Positions 31,723 through 41,212 of a DNA stretch of 63,072 bases are shown here, piece after piece (position 1 is the first letter of the stretch; the number at the start of each line of letters is the position of its first letter). This DNA comes from Kiritimatiellia bacterium (GTDB lineage: Bacteria > Verrucomicrobiota > Kiritimatiellia > RFP12 > UBA1067), in the NCBI GenBank assembly GCA_017405115.1, contig JAFRBA010000045.1, positions 1-63,072 of the forward strand, written 5' to 3'. A model generated the notes under the pieces. It had not been told where the DNA came from, made no database searches, and saw nothing but the letters and a program-made list of their open reading frames with translations. The translations under genes and the position numbers were made by a program.

Positions 31723-32807
31723 ACCGACGCCTGGCGTTCTTTATACGGCCCGAACACGGCTCGTTTCAAGCACTCTGCCGGACGGTAGAAGACATATGCC
31801 AGAAGATAGCTGATCAAGAACGACGACACGACCATGTAGACAACGTATTCCGGAGCACACTTCAATGTCATCTTCGCCTTCATCGCGACAAGCGCCTGAT
31901 GGTGGAAGAGAAAAGCCATGAAGGAATATTTTGCGAAAAACGAGATAATGCTTCGCTGGGATTCCGCGAACGGGACGAACGGCAACAGGTATGTCAGAAC
32001 GAGGAAGATGCAGAACATGGACAGGAAACCCGTTGCCGTGAACTCGAACACGTCATGTCCAAGCGCAACAAAGACGACAATGTACGCCACCCCCGCCGCT
32101 GCAAGCAGGGCGTGCAGCCTGCGCCGTCGCAGGACGTATAGGGTGAAGCAGATTCCGAGCGCGAATTCAAAGATGCGCGAAAGCACATTGAAGTTCGCAT
32201 GCGAGTGCCATATCACGATCGACTTACTCAAGACCGGCGTGTACTTGATGGCAAGGGCTGATATGACGAAATAGAGGGGAAGAATCAAGCCTTTTGTCCG
32301 GAGTATCGACCAATGCACCAAGGGCGCCAGCAGATACATTATCAGTATGAACCCGGTGAACCATTCGCCAATCAGGTAATATCTTCCCTTAATCGGTATG
32401 TGTCCGTCAATCGCGAACACCGTCATAAGGATCTTCGATATGTCGCCGCGCATGCAGATACGTCCGAAGAACAGGAAGAGGAACACGCCGACAACTACAT
32501 ACGCCACCCAGTAAAACGGAAGAATCGAGGCGGCTCGTTTTCTCAAGAAGGTGAAATAGCCGCTTTTAAACGACCCTAGCGCAAGCGACGCGCCGGAAAG
32601 CACTATGAAGAACGATACGCCAAGTCGCCCCAGCATATAGCCATGCATCCATTCCTTCAGGCCAAATTGCCTGATAAGGCAGCCATATGCATGCTGAATC
32701 AAGACACAGATTAACGCCGCCGCCCGCAATACGTCAAAAGAGAAGACGCGCTTTTCGCATGCACCTTGCACCGACAGGAAATTCCAGAATCTGGCCAATG
32801 TAGTCAT
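31719..32807 (-). CDS. Acyltransferase family 3 membrane protein, 362 aa
   Basis: About ten membrane helices and the N-terminal RVFSFDVLRAAALICVLIQH pattern identify the acyltransferase_3 family (OatA/OafA/NodX-like), where a conserved His near the end of the first helix and an Arg act in acyl transfer from the cytoplasmic side. The typical R-R repeats (LRKRAASILPFYWVAY) follow. Substrate could be a cell-wall glycan, O-antigen or exopolysaccharide. It follows mutS by 13 bases, so it may be co-transcribed, although functions are unrelated. It ends next to the prophage and tRNA. Confidence 0.85.
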   Translation of the reverse strand: MTTLARFWNFLSVQGACEKRVFSFDVLRAAALICVLIQHAYGCLIRQFGLKEWMHGYMLGRLGVSFFIVLSGASLALGSFKSGYFTFLRKRAASILPFYWVAYVVVGVFLFLFFGRICMRGDISKILMTVFAIDGHIPIKGRYYLIGEWFTGFILIMYLLAPLVHWSILRTKGLILPLYFVISALAIKYTPVLSKSIVIWHSHANFNVLSRIFEFALGICFTLYVLRRRRLHALLAAAGVAYIVVFVALGHDVFEFTATGFLSMFCIFLVLTYLLPFVPFAESQRSIISFFAKYSFMAFLFHHQALVAMKAKMTLKCAPEYVVYMVVSSFLISYLLAYVFYRPAECLKRAVFGPYKERQASV

Positions 32808-32820
32808 ATTGAGCCTCAGT

Positions 32821-35184
32821 TCAGAAGAACGTCATCTGGCCGGGAAGCTCCGACAGCTTCCGGCGCGAGCGGCGCACGACCTTCGGCGCGTTCACGTCGA
32901 TCTCGTTCGCCTCGAGGTTCTTCAGTATCTCCTTCGCGCGCTCGACGACCTCCGACGGCAGGCCGGCCATCGCGCCGACGTGTATGCCGAAGCTCTTCTC
33001 GGCGACGCCGGGCACGATGCGCCTCAGGAACACGACGCGCCCGCCGTCCTCCTTCACCTTCACCGTGTAGTTCTTCACGCCCGCAAAGGCGTCGGCGAGG
33101 TCGGTGAGCTCGTGGTAGTGCGTGGCGAAAAGCGTCTTCGCCTTCGTCCGCCCGTGCAGGTACTCCGCAACCGACCATGCGATCGATATGCCGTCGAAGG
33201 TCGAGGTGCCGCGCCCTATCTCGTCCAGGACGATCAGCGACTTCGCCGTGGCGTTGTTGAGGATGTCGGCGGTCTCCTGCATCTCGACGAGGAACGTGGA
33301 GCGTCCGCGCGCAATGTCGTCGCCGGCGCCGATGCGCGTGAACACGCGGTCGAGGACGCCTATGCGCATCGACGACGCCGGCACGAACGAGCCCATGTGC
33401 GCCATGACGGCGAGCGTCGCCACCTGCCTGATGTACGTCGACTTGCCCGCCATGTTCGGCCCCGTGATGAGGAGTATCTGGTCGCTCGTCGTGTTCAGCA
33501 GCGTCGAATTCGGAACGAACGGCTCGGCGTCCGGCAGCTGCTCGACCACCGGGTGCCGCCCGTCGGCGATGTCTATGACGTCCGAGTCGTCCACCGCCGG
33601 GCGGACGTATCCCGCCGCGAGCGCGCGGTCGGCGAGCGACAGCGTCGCGTCGAGCTCGCCGATGGCGCGCGCGGTCTCCTGTATCTCCGCGGTCTTCGCC
33701 GCGGCCGCCGCCACGGTTTCGCGGAATATCCTCTGCTCGATCGCGACGGCCCGATCCTGGGCCCCCGTGACCTTCCTCTCGTACTCCCGGAGCTCCTGCG
33801 TGACGAACCTCTCGCCGGTAGTCAGCGTCTGGCGGCGCTCGTAGTCTGCCGGCGCGAGGTGCGCGGACCCCTTGGGGATCTCGATGACGTAGCCGAAGGT
33901 GCTCACGTGCTTCACCTTCAGCTTGGCGATCCCCGTCCTCTGCTGCTCGCGCACCTGGAACTCCACGAGCCACTGCCTTCCGTCGGCGGCGAGCCTCCTG
34001 AGCTCGTCGAGCTCGGCGTCGCGCCCGGCGGCGACGAAGCCTCCGTCCGCAAGCAGCACCGGCGGGTCGTCCGTAATCGTCCTGTCTATCAAATCGACCA
34101 GCTCCGGCTGCGGCGTGCCGACGCCTATCTCCGGGACCGGCCTGAGACTCGCCGCGAGGCCCTTCATGTCCCGGGGGTTCGCGCGGCCTGCGTCCGCCTT
34201 CGCGATCAGCCGCTCCAGGTCGCGCACGCCCGAGAGAATCGCCCTCAGGCGCGAGAGCTCGGCCCGGTCGTCCACGTAGCGCCCCACGGCGTCGAGGCGG
34301 GCGTTGATCTTCTCCGCGCGGGCGAGCGGGCGGGCGATCCACTGGCGCATCGTGCGCGCGCCCATCGGCGTGCGCGTGGCGTCGAGCACGCCGAGGAGCG
34401 ACGCCTCGCGCTTCACGTCGCCGACTGGCAGGAGCTGCAGATGGCGTATCGTGCCGGCGTCCAGCGCGAGTGCGTCGTCCGACTGGCGCACCGCCACCCG
34501 TCGAACGTGCTCCAGGGAGTGCCGCAGCGTCGTTCCGACGTAGTGCAGCAGGGCCCCCGCGGCGGACACCAGGTCGGGCTTTCCGGCAAGCCCGAAGCCG
34601 TCGAGCGAAAGCACCTTGAAGTGGCGGGTCAGGCAGTCCTCGGCGACGTCGGGCGCGAAAGTCCATGCATTCTCCTCGGTGCGGCGCAGCATCTCCGCCG
34701 GGCGCCACCTCGCAACGGCGCCGTCGAGCTTCTCCTGCGAGTCAAAACCCTCGACCGAGAACTCCCCCGTAGAAAGGTCGAGCAGCGCAAGGCCGAGGCC
34801 CGACACGGCGGCGACGTAGTTGTTGTCCGTGGCGTCGAGCAGCCCGTCCTCGGTGACCGTGCCTGGGGTGACGACCCTCGTTATCTCCCTGCGCACGAGC
34901 CCCTTCGCCGTCCTGGGGTCTTCCACCTGGTCGCAGAGCGCGGCGGTCATTCCGGCGCGGATCAGCTTCGCGAGGTACGACTCGAGCGCGTGGTACGGCA
35001 CGCCGCACATCGGCATGCCGTTGCGCTGCGTGAGCGTCGCCCCCAGCACGGGGGACGCGGTCATGGCGTCCTCGCCGAACATCTCGTAGAAGTCGCCCAG
35101 GCGGAACATCAGGATCGCGCCTCTGGGTATCTCGCGCTTGAGGGCGAGGTACTGGCGCATCATCGGCGTTGGTTCGGCGGTCAT
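32821..35184 (-). CDS. mutS: DNA mismatch repair protein MutS, 787 aa
   Basis: The N-terminal mismatch-recognition domain has MMRQYLALKRE and FRLGDFYEMFGEDA, where the F-x-E mismatch-probe is present (F-Y-E). The connector has GMPMCGVPYHALESYLAKL. The C-terminal ATPase shows Walker A TGPNMAGKSTYIRQ, the Walker B region VLDEIGRGTSTFDG and ATHYHELTDL. Length is a little under the E. coli protein, which fits a short C-terminus. It binds mismatches and starts repair. Unusually it sits in an operon with transporters; no mutL is nearby. Confidence 0.97.
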   Translation of the reverse strand: MTAEPTPMMRQYLALKREIPRGAILMFRLGDFYEMFGEDAMTASPVLGATLTQRNGMPMCGVPYHALESYLAKLIRAGMTAALCDQVEDPRTAKGLVRREITRVVTPGTVTEDGLLDATDNNYVAAVSGLGLALLDLSTGEFSVEGFDSQEKLDGAVARWRPAEMLRRTEENAWTFAPDVAEDCLTRHFKVLSLDGFGLAGKPDLVSAAGALLHYVGTTLRHSLEHVRRVAVRQSDDALALDAGTIRHLQLLPVGDVKREASLLGVLDATRTPMGARTMRQWIARPLARAEKINARLDAVGRYVDDRAELSRLRAILSGVRDLERLIAKADAGRANPRDMKGLAASLRPVPEIGVGTPQPELVDLIDRTITDDPPVLLADGGFVAAGRDAELDELRRLAADGRQWLVEFQVREQQRTGIAKLKVKHVSTFGYVIEIPKGSAHLAPADYERRQTLTTGERFVTQELREYERKVTGAQDRAVAIEQRIFRETVAAAAAKTAEIQETARAIGELDATLSLADRALAAGYVRPAVDDSDVIDIADGRHPVVEQLPDAEPFVPNSTLLNTTSDQILLITGPNMAGKSTYIRQVATLAVMAHMGSFVPASSMRIGVLDRVFTRIGAGDDIARGRSTFLVEMQETADILNNATAKSLIVLDEIGRGTSTFDGISIAWSVAEYLHGRTKAKTLFATHYHELTDLADAFAGVKNYTVKVKEDGGRVVFLRRIVPGVAEKSFGIHVGAMAGLPSEVVERAKEILKNLEANEIDVNAPKVVRRSRRKLSELPGQMTFF

Positions 35185-35185
35185 C

Positions 35186-36550
35186 TCAACTCCCCTTTCC
35201 GGCGAAACGGTTGCGCCGCATGATGACGAATGCGGCGGCGACCCATATGAACAGCATGACGAGGCAGACGAGGAAGACCGGCACCCAGCCGACGGTGAAC
35301 ACGAGCGCGAACGCGAGCGCGACCCAGAGGTTCATGGCGGGCTCGTGTAGGAGCTGCTTGCCGGCGAAGGACGCGGCGGCTACTGTCTTGGCGTCGGGGT
35401 CGACGGTACGCAGGAGCAGCAGCCCCGTCGCCGTCACGCCGGTCGCCTGGCCGAACTCGGCGATGCCGCGCTCGAACCACGCCTCCCTGAAGAGCCTCGG
35501 CGAGAACCACAGCACCGACGCGGCGGTCCACACAAGGCCGGCGAAGGTCATGACGACCAGCGGTATCCAGTTCGCCATCACCACGGAAAGCTGGATTGTC
35601 GCAACGGCCGACACGGCGAGGTAGTCCAGCGCCGCCCCGGAGATGCGCGCCATCTGGTCGCGGTCGACGAGGAGGTCGATGCCGACGGCCTTTGCGGCTA
35701 ACTGGAGGAGCGCGCCGCCGACCATGCATAGCGGGAACATGGGGAAGCCCAGGAACAGCCGCGTCTTCGCGGCCGGGAAGAGCGCGACCTCGGCCGCCTT
35801 GCATCCCTGCAGGATGCCGAACCCTATCAGCACCGCGAGGCCGACCACGGCTATGTGCCACGCGAGGGAGTCCACGGAGTCAGCGAGCACGGTCTGGCGT
35901 CCGGCGGACGGCCGTGAGTCCTTCGGGTGGATGCCGCGCCGCTCCGCGGCGGAGCGCTTCGAGAACGGACGGACGGTCTTTATGTAGCCTCGCGCGTAGG
36001 CCCAGTTGACCAGGCACATGCCGAGGGCGATGCCGCAGACCATGCCGATGGTGGCGACCGTGTAGCCGAGGGCGATGCCGTCCTCCCAGCCGTGCGCCCG
36101 GAACGCCTCCGACATGCCGCCGACGGTGCCGTGGCCGCCCTCGAAGCCGAGCTCGAGCAGGTTGCCGAACGCTGCGGGAAGGTTGAACGACGGGGCGAGG
36201 AGGAAGCCTGCGAGCCCCAGCCCGACCACGTACTGCCCCCAGACCACGATCTGCGCAAGCGTCAGCTGCGGCAGCACGGATGCGGCCAGGTTCTTCAGCT
36301 TTGGCATGCCGCCGCCGAGGAAGAGCGTCGCGAAGATCACGTTGATGAGGAATCCGGGCATCTGGCGCATCTCGTCCACCGCCCCGGCGGGGAGAATGTC
36401 GCCGAACGCGGAGATGAGCGCGAGCCCGAGGAGCCCGCCGACGACGGACGACGGAAGGTAGAGCTTCTGGAGGAGCGGTATCTGCACGCGAAGTATCTTG
36501 CCCGCCACGAGCAGGATCGACAGTGTTATGAATATGACTACGGCATTCAT
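35186..36550 (-). CDS. gltS: Sodium/glutamate symporter GltS, 454 aa
   Basis: About ten to twelve membrane helices with family features: LLLVAGKILRVQIPLLQKLYLP at the N-terminus, a GGHGTVGGMSEAF re-entrant loop in the first half and TGVTATGLLLLRTVDPD in the second half, matching the two inverted halves of the ESS family. It takes up glutamate with sodium. It ends directly before the mutS ATG (TTGAG-ATG), so the two are tightly coupled. Confidence 0.9.
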   Translation of the reverse strand: MNAVVIFITLSILLVAGKILRVQIPLLQKLYLPSSVVGGLLGLALISAFGDILPAGAVDEMRQMPGFLINVIFATLFLGGGMPKLKNLAASVLPQLTLAQIVVWGQYVVGLGLAGFLLAPSFNLPAAFGNLLELGFEGGHGTVGGMSEAFRAHGWEDGIALGYTVATIGMVCGIALGMCLVNWAYARGYIKTVRPFSKRSAAERRGIHPKDSRPSAGRQTVLADSVDSLAWHIAVVGLAVLIGFGILQGCKAAEVALFPAAKTRLFLGFPMFPLCMVGGALLQLAAKAVGIDLLVDRDQMARISGAALDYLAVSAVATIQLSVVMANWIPLVVMTFAGLVWTAASVLWFSPRLFREAWFERGIAEFGQATGVTATGLLLLRTVDPDAKTVAAASFAGKQLLHEPAMNLWVALAFALVFTVGWVPVFLVCLVMLFIWVAAAFVIMRRNRFAGKGS

Positions 36551-36567
36551 GCTTACCTTTCCCTCCG

Positions 36568-37701
36568 CTACTCAAGCCTGGACTTCTGCCGCGGGTCGAA
36601 GGCGTCCCGGAGCCCTTCCCCGACGAAGACCGTAAGCAGCATCACGACGAACAGCGCCGCCGCCGGGAACACGACGAGCCACCATGCGAAGCGGAACTTC
36701 TGGGCCTCCTGCATGAGCTCTCCGCAGGAGGGCGTCATCGGCGGCAGGCCGAAGCCGAGGAAGTCGAGCGCGGCGAGCGAGCTGATCGCGCCCATGAGCA
36801 GGAAAGGGAATAGGGTGATGAGCGGGGTGAGCGCGTTCGGGAGGACGTGCACGAAGATTATCCTCGCCGCAGAGAGCCCCTGCACCTTCGCCGCCTCGAC
36901 GAACGTGCACACCCTGAGGCGCAGGAACTCCGCGCGCACGTATGCCGCCACCGTTATCCAGTTGAATATCGCGTAGCAGACGAGAAGAACCGAGAACGAC
37001 CGCCCCATCGTGGAGCCTATGAAGATCATCACGTAGAGGAACGGCATCGTCGCCCAGACCTCCGTGAGGCGCTGCATGACGATGTCGGTCTTGCCCCCGA
37101 AGTAGCCCTCCACCGCGCCGATGACCAGCCCGAAGACAAGCCCCGAGAGCGCAAGGGCGACGCCGAAGAGAAGCGCGATGCGCATGCCGTGCACGACCCT
37201 CGCGTAGACGTCGCGCCCACCAGCGTCGATGCCGAACGGATGCCCCGGAACCGGTCGGAACGGGAAGCTCACCGGCTCCAGCTCCCCCAGCCTCTCGTGC
37301 ACGGCGACCGGCTCCGTCGGTTCCAGGAAGACCCGCCTATAGCCGCTGCGCTCCGTCACCCTGGCGCGGTATCCGTCGACTTCGATGGGCGCTCCGCCCT
37401 TCGCCGCGGCGCGGCAGCGCTCGCGCACGTCCTCCGGCCCCTCGAAGTCGAACATCTCCCCGTCGGCGCCCACGCTGAACCTGGTGGCCCTCACGTCGAA
37501 GTCGCGCTCCACGGCCCGCACGCGGTAGGGCTCCAGCGTGGCCGGGTCCACCACCGCCTTGGGGTCGCACGGGCAGACCCAGTCGGCGAAGAGGCAGAAG
37601 ACGAATATCGCGACGAGCGCGATCAGCGACCACCAGGCGCGGCGGATGCGGCGGAAGCTGCGGATGCGCTTCCTGGCGAGTGGGGAGAGGAGGCAGGTCA
37701 T
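36568..37701 (-). CDS. yejE: Peptide ABC transporter permease, YejE-type, 377 aa
   Basis: The N-terminus has the OppC-type first helix (WWSLIALVAIFVFCLFADW), a periplasmic insertion of about 120 residues including DVRATRFS and the diagnostic HPFGIDAGGRDVYARVVHG, then five helices with the EAAKVQGLSAARIIFVHVLPN loop that contacts the ATPase. The long insertion is typical of YejE rather than OppC. I use ATG 37701, which overlaps the yejB stop by four bases. The partner ATPase and binding protein are not in this window. Confidence 0.9.
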   Translation of the reverse strand: MTCLLSPLARKRIRSFRRIRRAWWSLIALVAIFVFCLFADWVCPCDPKAVVDPATLEPYRVRAVERDFDVRATRFSVGADGEMFDFEGPEDVRERCRAAAKGGAPIEVDGYRARVTERSGYRRVFLEPTEPVAVHERLGELEPVSFPFRPVPGHPFGIDAGGRDVYARVVHGMRIALLFGVALALSGLVFGLVIGAVEGYFGGKTDIVMQRLTEVWATMPFLYVMIFIGSTMGRSFSVLLVCYAIFNWITVAAYVRAEFLRLRVCTFVEAAKVQGLSAARIIFVHVLPNALTPLITLFPFLLMGAISSLAALDFLGFGLPPMTPSCGELMQEAQKFRFAWWLVVFPAAALFVVMLLTVFVGEGLRDAFDPRQKSRLE

Positions 37702-38756
37702 CGTCCGGAAAAGTCGATCCGCGGATCGATCAGCATGTACAGGGCGTCCGATATCAGGTTTCCTATGAGCTGGAAACCCGCCGTGAGAGACAGGAGCGCG
37801 AGGAACACCGCATAGTCGCGCCCGACAAGGGCGTCCCAGCTGAGCCGCCCCATCCCCGGTATCTCGAATACCGTCTCGACGATGATGGAGCCCGCGAAGA
37901 GGAGCCCGATCATCGGTCCGAAGCCCGTGGCAACTGGGATGAGCGCGTTGCGCAGGGCATGCCCCCACACCGCGCGCCGCCGCGTGGCGCCCTTCGCTAT
38001 GACGGTCCGCACGTAGTCCGCCGCGATCTGGTCCAGAAGCGAGTTCTTCATGAGGAGCGTGAGCATGGCGAACGACCCAGCCACGTAGCAGGTCACCGGC
38101 AGCGCCATGTGCCAGGCGCGGTCGACGAACCACGTCCACCAGCCGGGCTCCACGTCGAAGTCGGACGACAGCCCGCCTATCGGGAAGGCGTCGGGGAAGC
38201 CGTCCACCGTGCCGCAGAACGCCATCTTGAGCAGCATGGCCAGCGCGAACGACGGGATCGCGTAGGCGACGAACACCACGAGCGACGAGACCGCGTCGAA
38301 CGCCTGCCTGTGCCTCAGCGCCTTCATTATGCCGAGCGGGATGCATATGAGGTACGTGAGGACGAACGCCGCCACGCCGAACCAGACCGACACCGGGATC
38401 CGCGAGCGTATGAGCTGCCATGCCGTCTTGTCGGGGTAGTCGTAGCTCGGCAGGCGCATGCCCATGCGGTTGACGACGAGCCAGTCCCAGTACTGCCTCA
38501 GGATCGGCTTGTCGAAGCCGAACTGCGCCTCAAGCTGCCTGCGGTGCTCGTCCGACACGCCGCTCGCCGTTGCCGAGGCCGCGGTCGACTCGCCCACCGA
38601 AGCGCCCTGGGCGGCGAGCCCGCGCATGCGCATCATGCGCATCTCCACCGGCCCGCCCGGCAGGAAGCGCGTCAGCGAGAAGCAGACGACGGTGATCCCG
38701 ATGAACGTGGGGACCGCCAGCAGCAGACGCCTAGCCAGATACGCCAGCTTGTCCAT
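37698..38756 (-). CDS. yejB: Peptide ABC transporter permease, YejB-type, 352 aa
   Basis: The N-terminal LARRLLLAVPTFIGITVVCFSLTRFLPGGP is the signature of OppB/YejB permeases, followed by a periplasmic loop with QLEAQFGFDKPILRQYWDWL and five helices. The EAA-type loop reads DYVRTVIAKGATRRRAVWGHALRNALIPV. It forms the channel with YejE. It begins 26 bases inside the end of the methyltransferase gene. Confidence 0.92.
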   Translation of the reverse strand: MDKLAYLARRLLLAVPTFIGITVVCFSLTRFLPGGPVEMRMMRMRGLAAQGASVGESTAASATASGVSDEHRRQLEAQFGFDKPILRQYWDWLVVNRMGMRLPSYDYPDKTAWQLIRSRIPVSVWFGVAAFVLTYLICIPLGIMKALRHRQAFDAVSSLVVFVAYAIPSFALAMLLKMAFCGTVDGFPDAFPIGGLSSDFDVEPGWWTWFVDRAWHMALPVTCYVAGSFAMLTLLMKNSLLDQIAADYVRTVIAKGATRRRAVWGHALRNALIPVATGFGPMIGLLFAGSIIVETVFEIPGMGRLSWDALVGRDYAVFLALLSLTAGFQLIGNLISDALYMLIDPRIDFSGR

Positions 38757-39474
38757 GTTCCTTGGCCCATATTGCCTGACGCGCCACCCCGAGCATCAGC
38801 GCCGCGTCGTCCTTGGTGAACACGCCGCGCGAGAACACGCGATGGAAGCCCTGCATGAAGTGGTCGGCCTGTTCCGGCCTCATGAAGCCGATCTCCTGGA
38901 GCATTCGCGACCAGTTCTTCATAAGCTGCATCTTCTGCGCCTGTGGCGCAGGCGGCGCCTTCTCGTGGGGGGGGACGTAGCGCCCGCTCGCCGCGAAGAG
39001 CTCGTAGCACGTTATCAGCACTGCCTGCGCGAGGTTGAGCGACGTGTAGCCCTCGTCCACGGGGATGCGAACGAGGTGCGTGCACTGCGCGACCTCCTCG
39101 TTTAGGAGCCCCTTGTCCTCCCGCCCGAACACGAGCGCGACCGGCCCCGTCGCCGCGAGCGAGAGTATGTCGGACGCACAGTCGCGCGGCGTCCTCACGT
39201 GCTGGCGGTAGAGCCCCTCACGGGCCGTGGTGCCGACTACGGCCACGCAATCGGCGACGGACTCCTCGAACGTGGCGAACTCCTCACGAGACGACAGGAC
39301 GTCCGTCGCGTGCACGGCAAGGCGCTCGCCTTCGTCCCACCCGTTCTGCAGGTTTGGTGCGGCGAGCCTAAGCCTGTGCACGCCCATGTTGGCCATTGCA
39401 CGGCAGGCTGAGCCGACGTTCCCGGTGTAGAGCGTCCCGACAAGGACCACTCGTATGTTGTCCAGCGGGTTCAT
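38731..39474 (-). CDS. TrmH/SpoU-family RNA methyltransferase (TrmJ-like), 247 aa
   Basis: The SPOUT knot motifs are visible: NIRVVLVGTLYTGNVGSACRAMANMG, then ALVFGREDKGLLNEEVAQC, and IPVDEGYTSLNLAQAVLITCYEL. The RxxxxxGNVGxxxRxxxN pattern resembles TrmJ, which 2'-O-methylates tRNA position 32. A C-terminal helical extension with HFMQGFHRVFSRG is typical of TrmJ. I use ATG 39474, which overlaps the upstream lipoprotein stop by four bases. Confidence 0.88.
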   Translation of the reverse strand: MNPLDNIRVVLVGTLYTGNVGSACRAMANMGVHRLRLAAPNLQNGWDEGERLAVHATDVLSSREEFATFEESVADCVAVVGTTAREGLYRQHVRTPRDCASDILSLAATGPVALVFGREDKGLLNEEVAQCTHLVRIPVDEGYTSLNLAQAVLITCYELFAASGRYVPPHEKAPPAPQAQKMQLMKNWSRMLQEIGFMRPEQADHFMQGFHRVFSRGVFTKDDAALMLGVARQAIWAKEHGQAGVSG

Positions 39475-39977
39475 TGCTTCTTTGGCCTCGGCCGGTCCGC
39501 CTCCTTCTTGTATGTGCGCGGGTCGGACGGGATCTCCTTCCAGCGGGTGTCCTTCTCCTGATGCCCAACGTCCGGCGTGTCGCACAGGACGCCGCGGTAG
39601 ACCTCGGCGTAGCGCGTCTCGTTCTCCTCCGTCTGGCGGTATATGACGCACGAGAAGCCATCCGCAAGCAGCATCCACCGCTCGTTGTCGGTCTTGTACA
39701 TCGTGCCCCGGACGAGGTAGTTCATGCACTGCCACGCGGTGAAGCGCGTCCCGTCCGGCAGCTCCGCGCGCACCACCAGCTTGGAACGGAACTCCATCTT
39801 CTTGCCGGTCGTGGGGGCCGTGAATTCGTTCACGTGCTCGCGCTCGCTGCGCCCGTACTCGACGACGACGACATTGCTGTCCTCGTCCACGAACACGTTC
39901 TTCTGGACTATTGTGTAAGACTGGCACCCGGCCGCGAGCGCCAGCACGGCCGCGCCGAATACTCTCCCGAGTTTCAT
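39471..39977 (-). CDS. Lipoprotein of unknown function, 168 aa
   Basis: A signal peptide with lipobox LAAGC is at the N-terminus; the mature part is strand-rich in Val/Glu/Arg and ends in a Lys/Arg/Pro tail. Two starts are possible, ATG 39983 and 39977. The TATAAT at 39989-39984 puts the predicted transcript start on the second ATG, so I use 39977 and infer a leaderless mRNA. It is the first gene of the operon that runs to mutS. Confidence 0.75.
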   Translation of the reverse strand: MKLGRVFGAAVLALAAGCQSYTIVQKNVFVDEDSNVVVVEYGRSEREHVNEFTAPTTGKKMEFRSKLVVRAELPDGTRFTAWQCMNYLVRGTMYKTDNERWMLLADGFSCVIYRQTEENETRYAEVYRGVLCDTPDVGHQEKDTRWKEIPSDPRTYKKEADRPRPKKQ

Positions 39978-39983
39978 GCGCAT

Positions 39984-39992
39984 ATTATAGCA
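39984..39992 (-). promoter_or_regulatory. Promoter of the lipoprotein-to-mutS operon
   Basis: TGCTATAAT on the minus strand is a perfect extended -10. No convincing -35 lies 17 bases upstream. The distance from TATAAT to the ATG (6 bases) leaves no room for a ribosome-binding site. Confidence 0.65.
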
Positions 39993-40090
39993 TAAATGCC
40001 GACGCGCGATAGTTGCGCACGCGGCTACACCGCGAACGGATTACAAATGGACCGCGCAGCCCGGCTCCGACGCGCGGCGAGAAGTAGCGG

Positions 40091-41212
40091 CTACGCCTTT
40101 AGGAATATCTGCCTGCGGTACATGCAGTAGAGCAGAAGCCAGTAGACGACGACATATCCGAGCTGACCGGCGAACGCGCCCCATTCCGGCGTCGGCATGC
40201 AACGCATCACGCCGCCAAACAGCACGTCCATCTCCACGCGCCACGGGAATATCGACCGCGACGCCATGTACGCGAAGATGGCGTTCATTCCGATGACGCG
40301 GAACGGGAAGCTCCACTTCGTCCAGCCCCTGACGTCGATCATCCAGTAGAAAAGCGCGAGCATCGCGAACGAATATCCGCCGGTGACGAGCGCGTAGGAG
40401 CTTGACCAGACGCTCTTGACAAGCGGTACCGACCACCGTCCCAGGCAGAACGCCGCCACAAGCCCGGCGGCGACGCAGACCGCCGCCGCCGCCGCGAGTC
40501 CGGCGGCCTTGCGGTGGCGGTCGAGGCCCGGCGATTCGCGACGCAGCCATTCTCCGGCGAACATCCCCATGAGCGCGGTGACGACCATCGGGAAGTGGTT
40601 CGCCACACCGCCGGCGATCTGCGGCTTGGGCATCAGGCTGGCGTCGATCCACGCATATAGGCACGACGCCTTGTCGGCGTAGGGAAGCAGCGGGGAATCC
40701 GCGCCGGGCGGCGAGACGAGGAACGGGATCGCACCGTAGGCCACGAGAACCGCCGCGCATGTCGCGAGACGCGCGCGCCAGCCAAACGCCATGAAGAGAA
40801 AAGCCGCTGCGCCCCACGCGATCCCAATGCTTCCGAGCACGCTTGAAATGCGCCCGCAGAAGCCGTTCTGCAGAAACCCGTGCACAACCATCCCGAGGAC
40901 GAAGAGAACCACCGCCCGCCGCAGGACACGCAGCGAAATCGCGAGCGTCGAGACGCCCTTAGCGCGCGAACTGGCAAGCGAATACGGCCAGCTGACGCCC
41001 GCCATGAACAAAAAGAGCGGATAGATCGTGTCGTAGAAAGTGAAACCGATCCACTCGGGATGGTCCATCTGCATGTCGATCCAGCAGCCCTTCAGCCCAA
41101 GCGCGACAAGCAGCGCGTGGAATATCGGATACGACGGATAGAGTATCCAGAACATGTCGAAGCCGCGCAGGGCGTCAAGCGACATGAGCCGATCGGAGCG
41201 CTCAACGCCCAT
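40091..41212 (-). CDS. DUF5009 / NagX-like acyltransferase-type membrane protein, 373 aa
   Basis: The N-terminal RLMSLDALRGFDMFWI is the hallmark of DUF5009 and heparan-alpha-glucosaminide N-acetyltransferase-like proteins, followed by about ten helices and the WPYSLASSRAKG and GMNAIFAYMASR segments. Proteins of this family are often found with sugar-utilisation genes in Bacteroidetes and Verrucomicrobia, and are thought to acetylate glucosamine-type sugars in the membrane. Its start overlaps the end of the GH42 gene by 11 bases, so both would act on the same glycan. A shadow open frame at 40041 on the same strand is not a gene. Confidence 0.85.
   Translation of the reverse strand: MGVERSDRLMSLDALRGFDMFWILYPSYPIFHALLVALGLKGCWIDMQMDHPEWIGFTFYDTIYPLFLFMAGVSWPYSLASSRAKGVSTLAISLRVLRRAVVLFVLGMVVHGFLQNGFCGRISSVLGSIGIAWGAAAFLFMAFGWRARLATCAAVLVAYGAIPFLVSPPGADSPLLPYADKASCLYAWIDASLMPKPQIAGGVANHFPMVVTALMGMFAGEWLRRESPGLDRHRKAAGLAAAAAVCVAAGLVAAFCLGRWSVPLVKSVWSSSYALVTGGYSFAMLALFYWMIDVRGWTKWSFPFRVIGMNAIFAYMASRSIFPWRVEMDVLFGGVMRCMPTPEWGAFAGQLGYVVVYWLLLYCMYRRQIFLKA

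Noticed and set aside
32809..35223. An 804-codon open frame on the plus strand opposite mutS
   Set aside because: It is a shadow of mutS in high-GC DNA; the composition is Arg/Ala/Val-rich low quality and the mutS motifs are unmistakable on the other strand.
40041..40817. A 258-codon open frame overlapping the DUF5009 gene on the same strand
   Set aside because: Frame-shifted shadow of the membrane protein gene, with no hydrophobic pattern or start signal.
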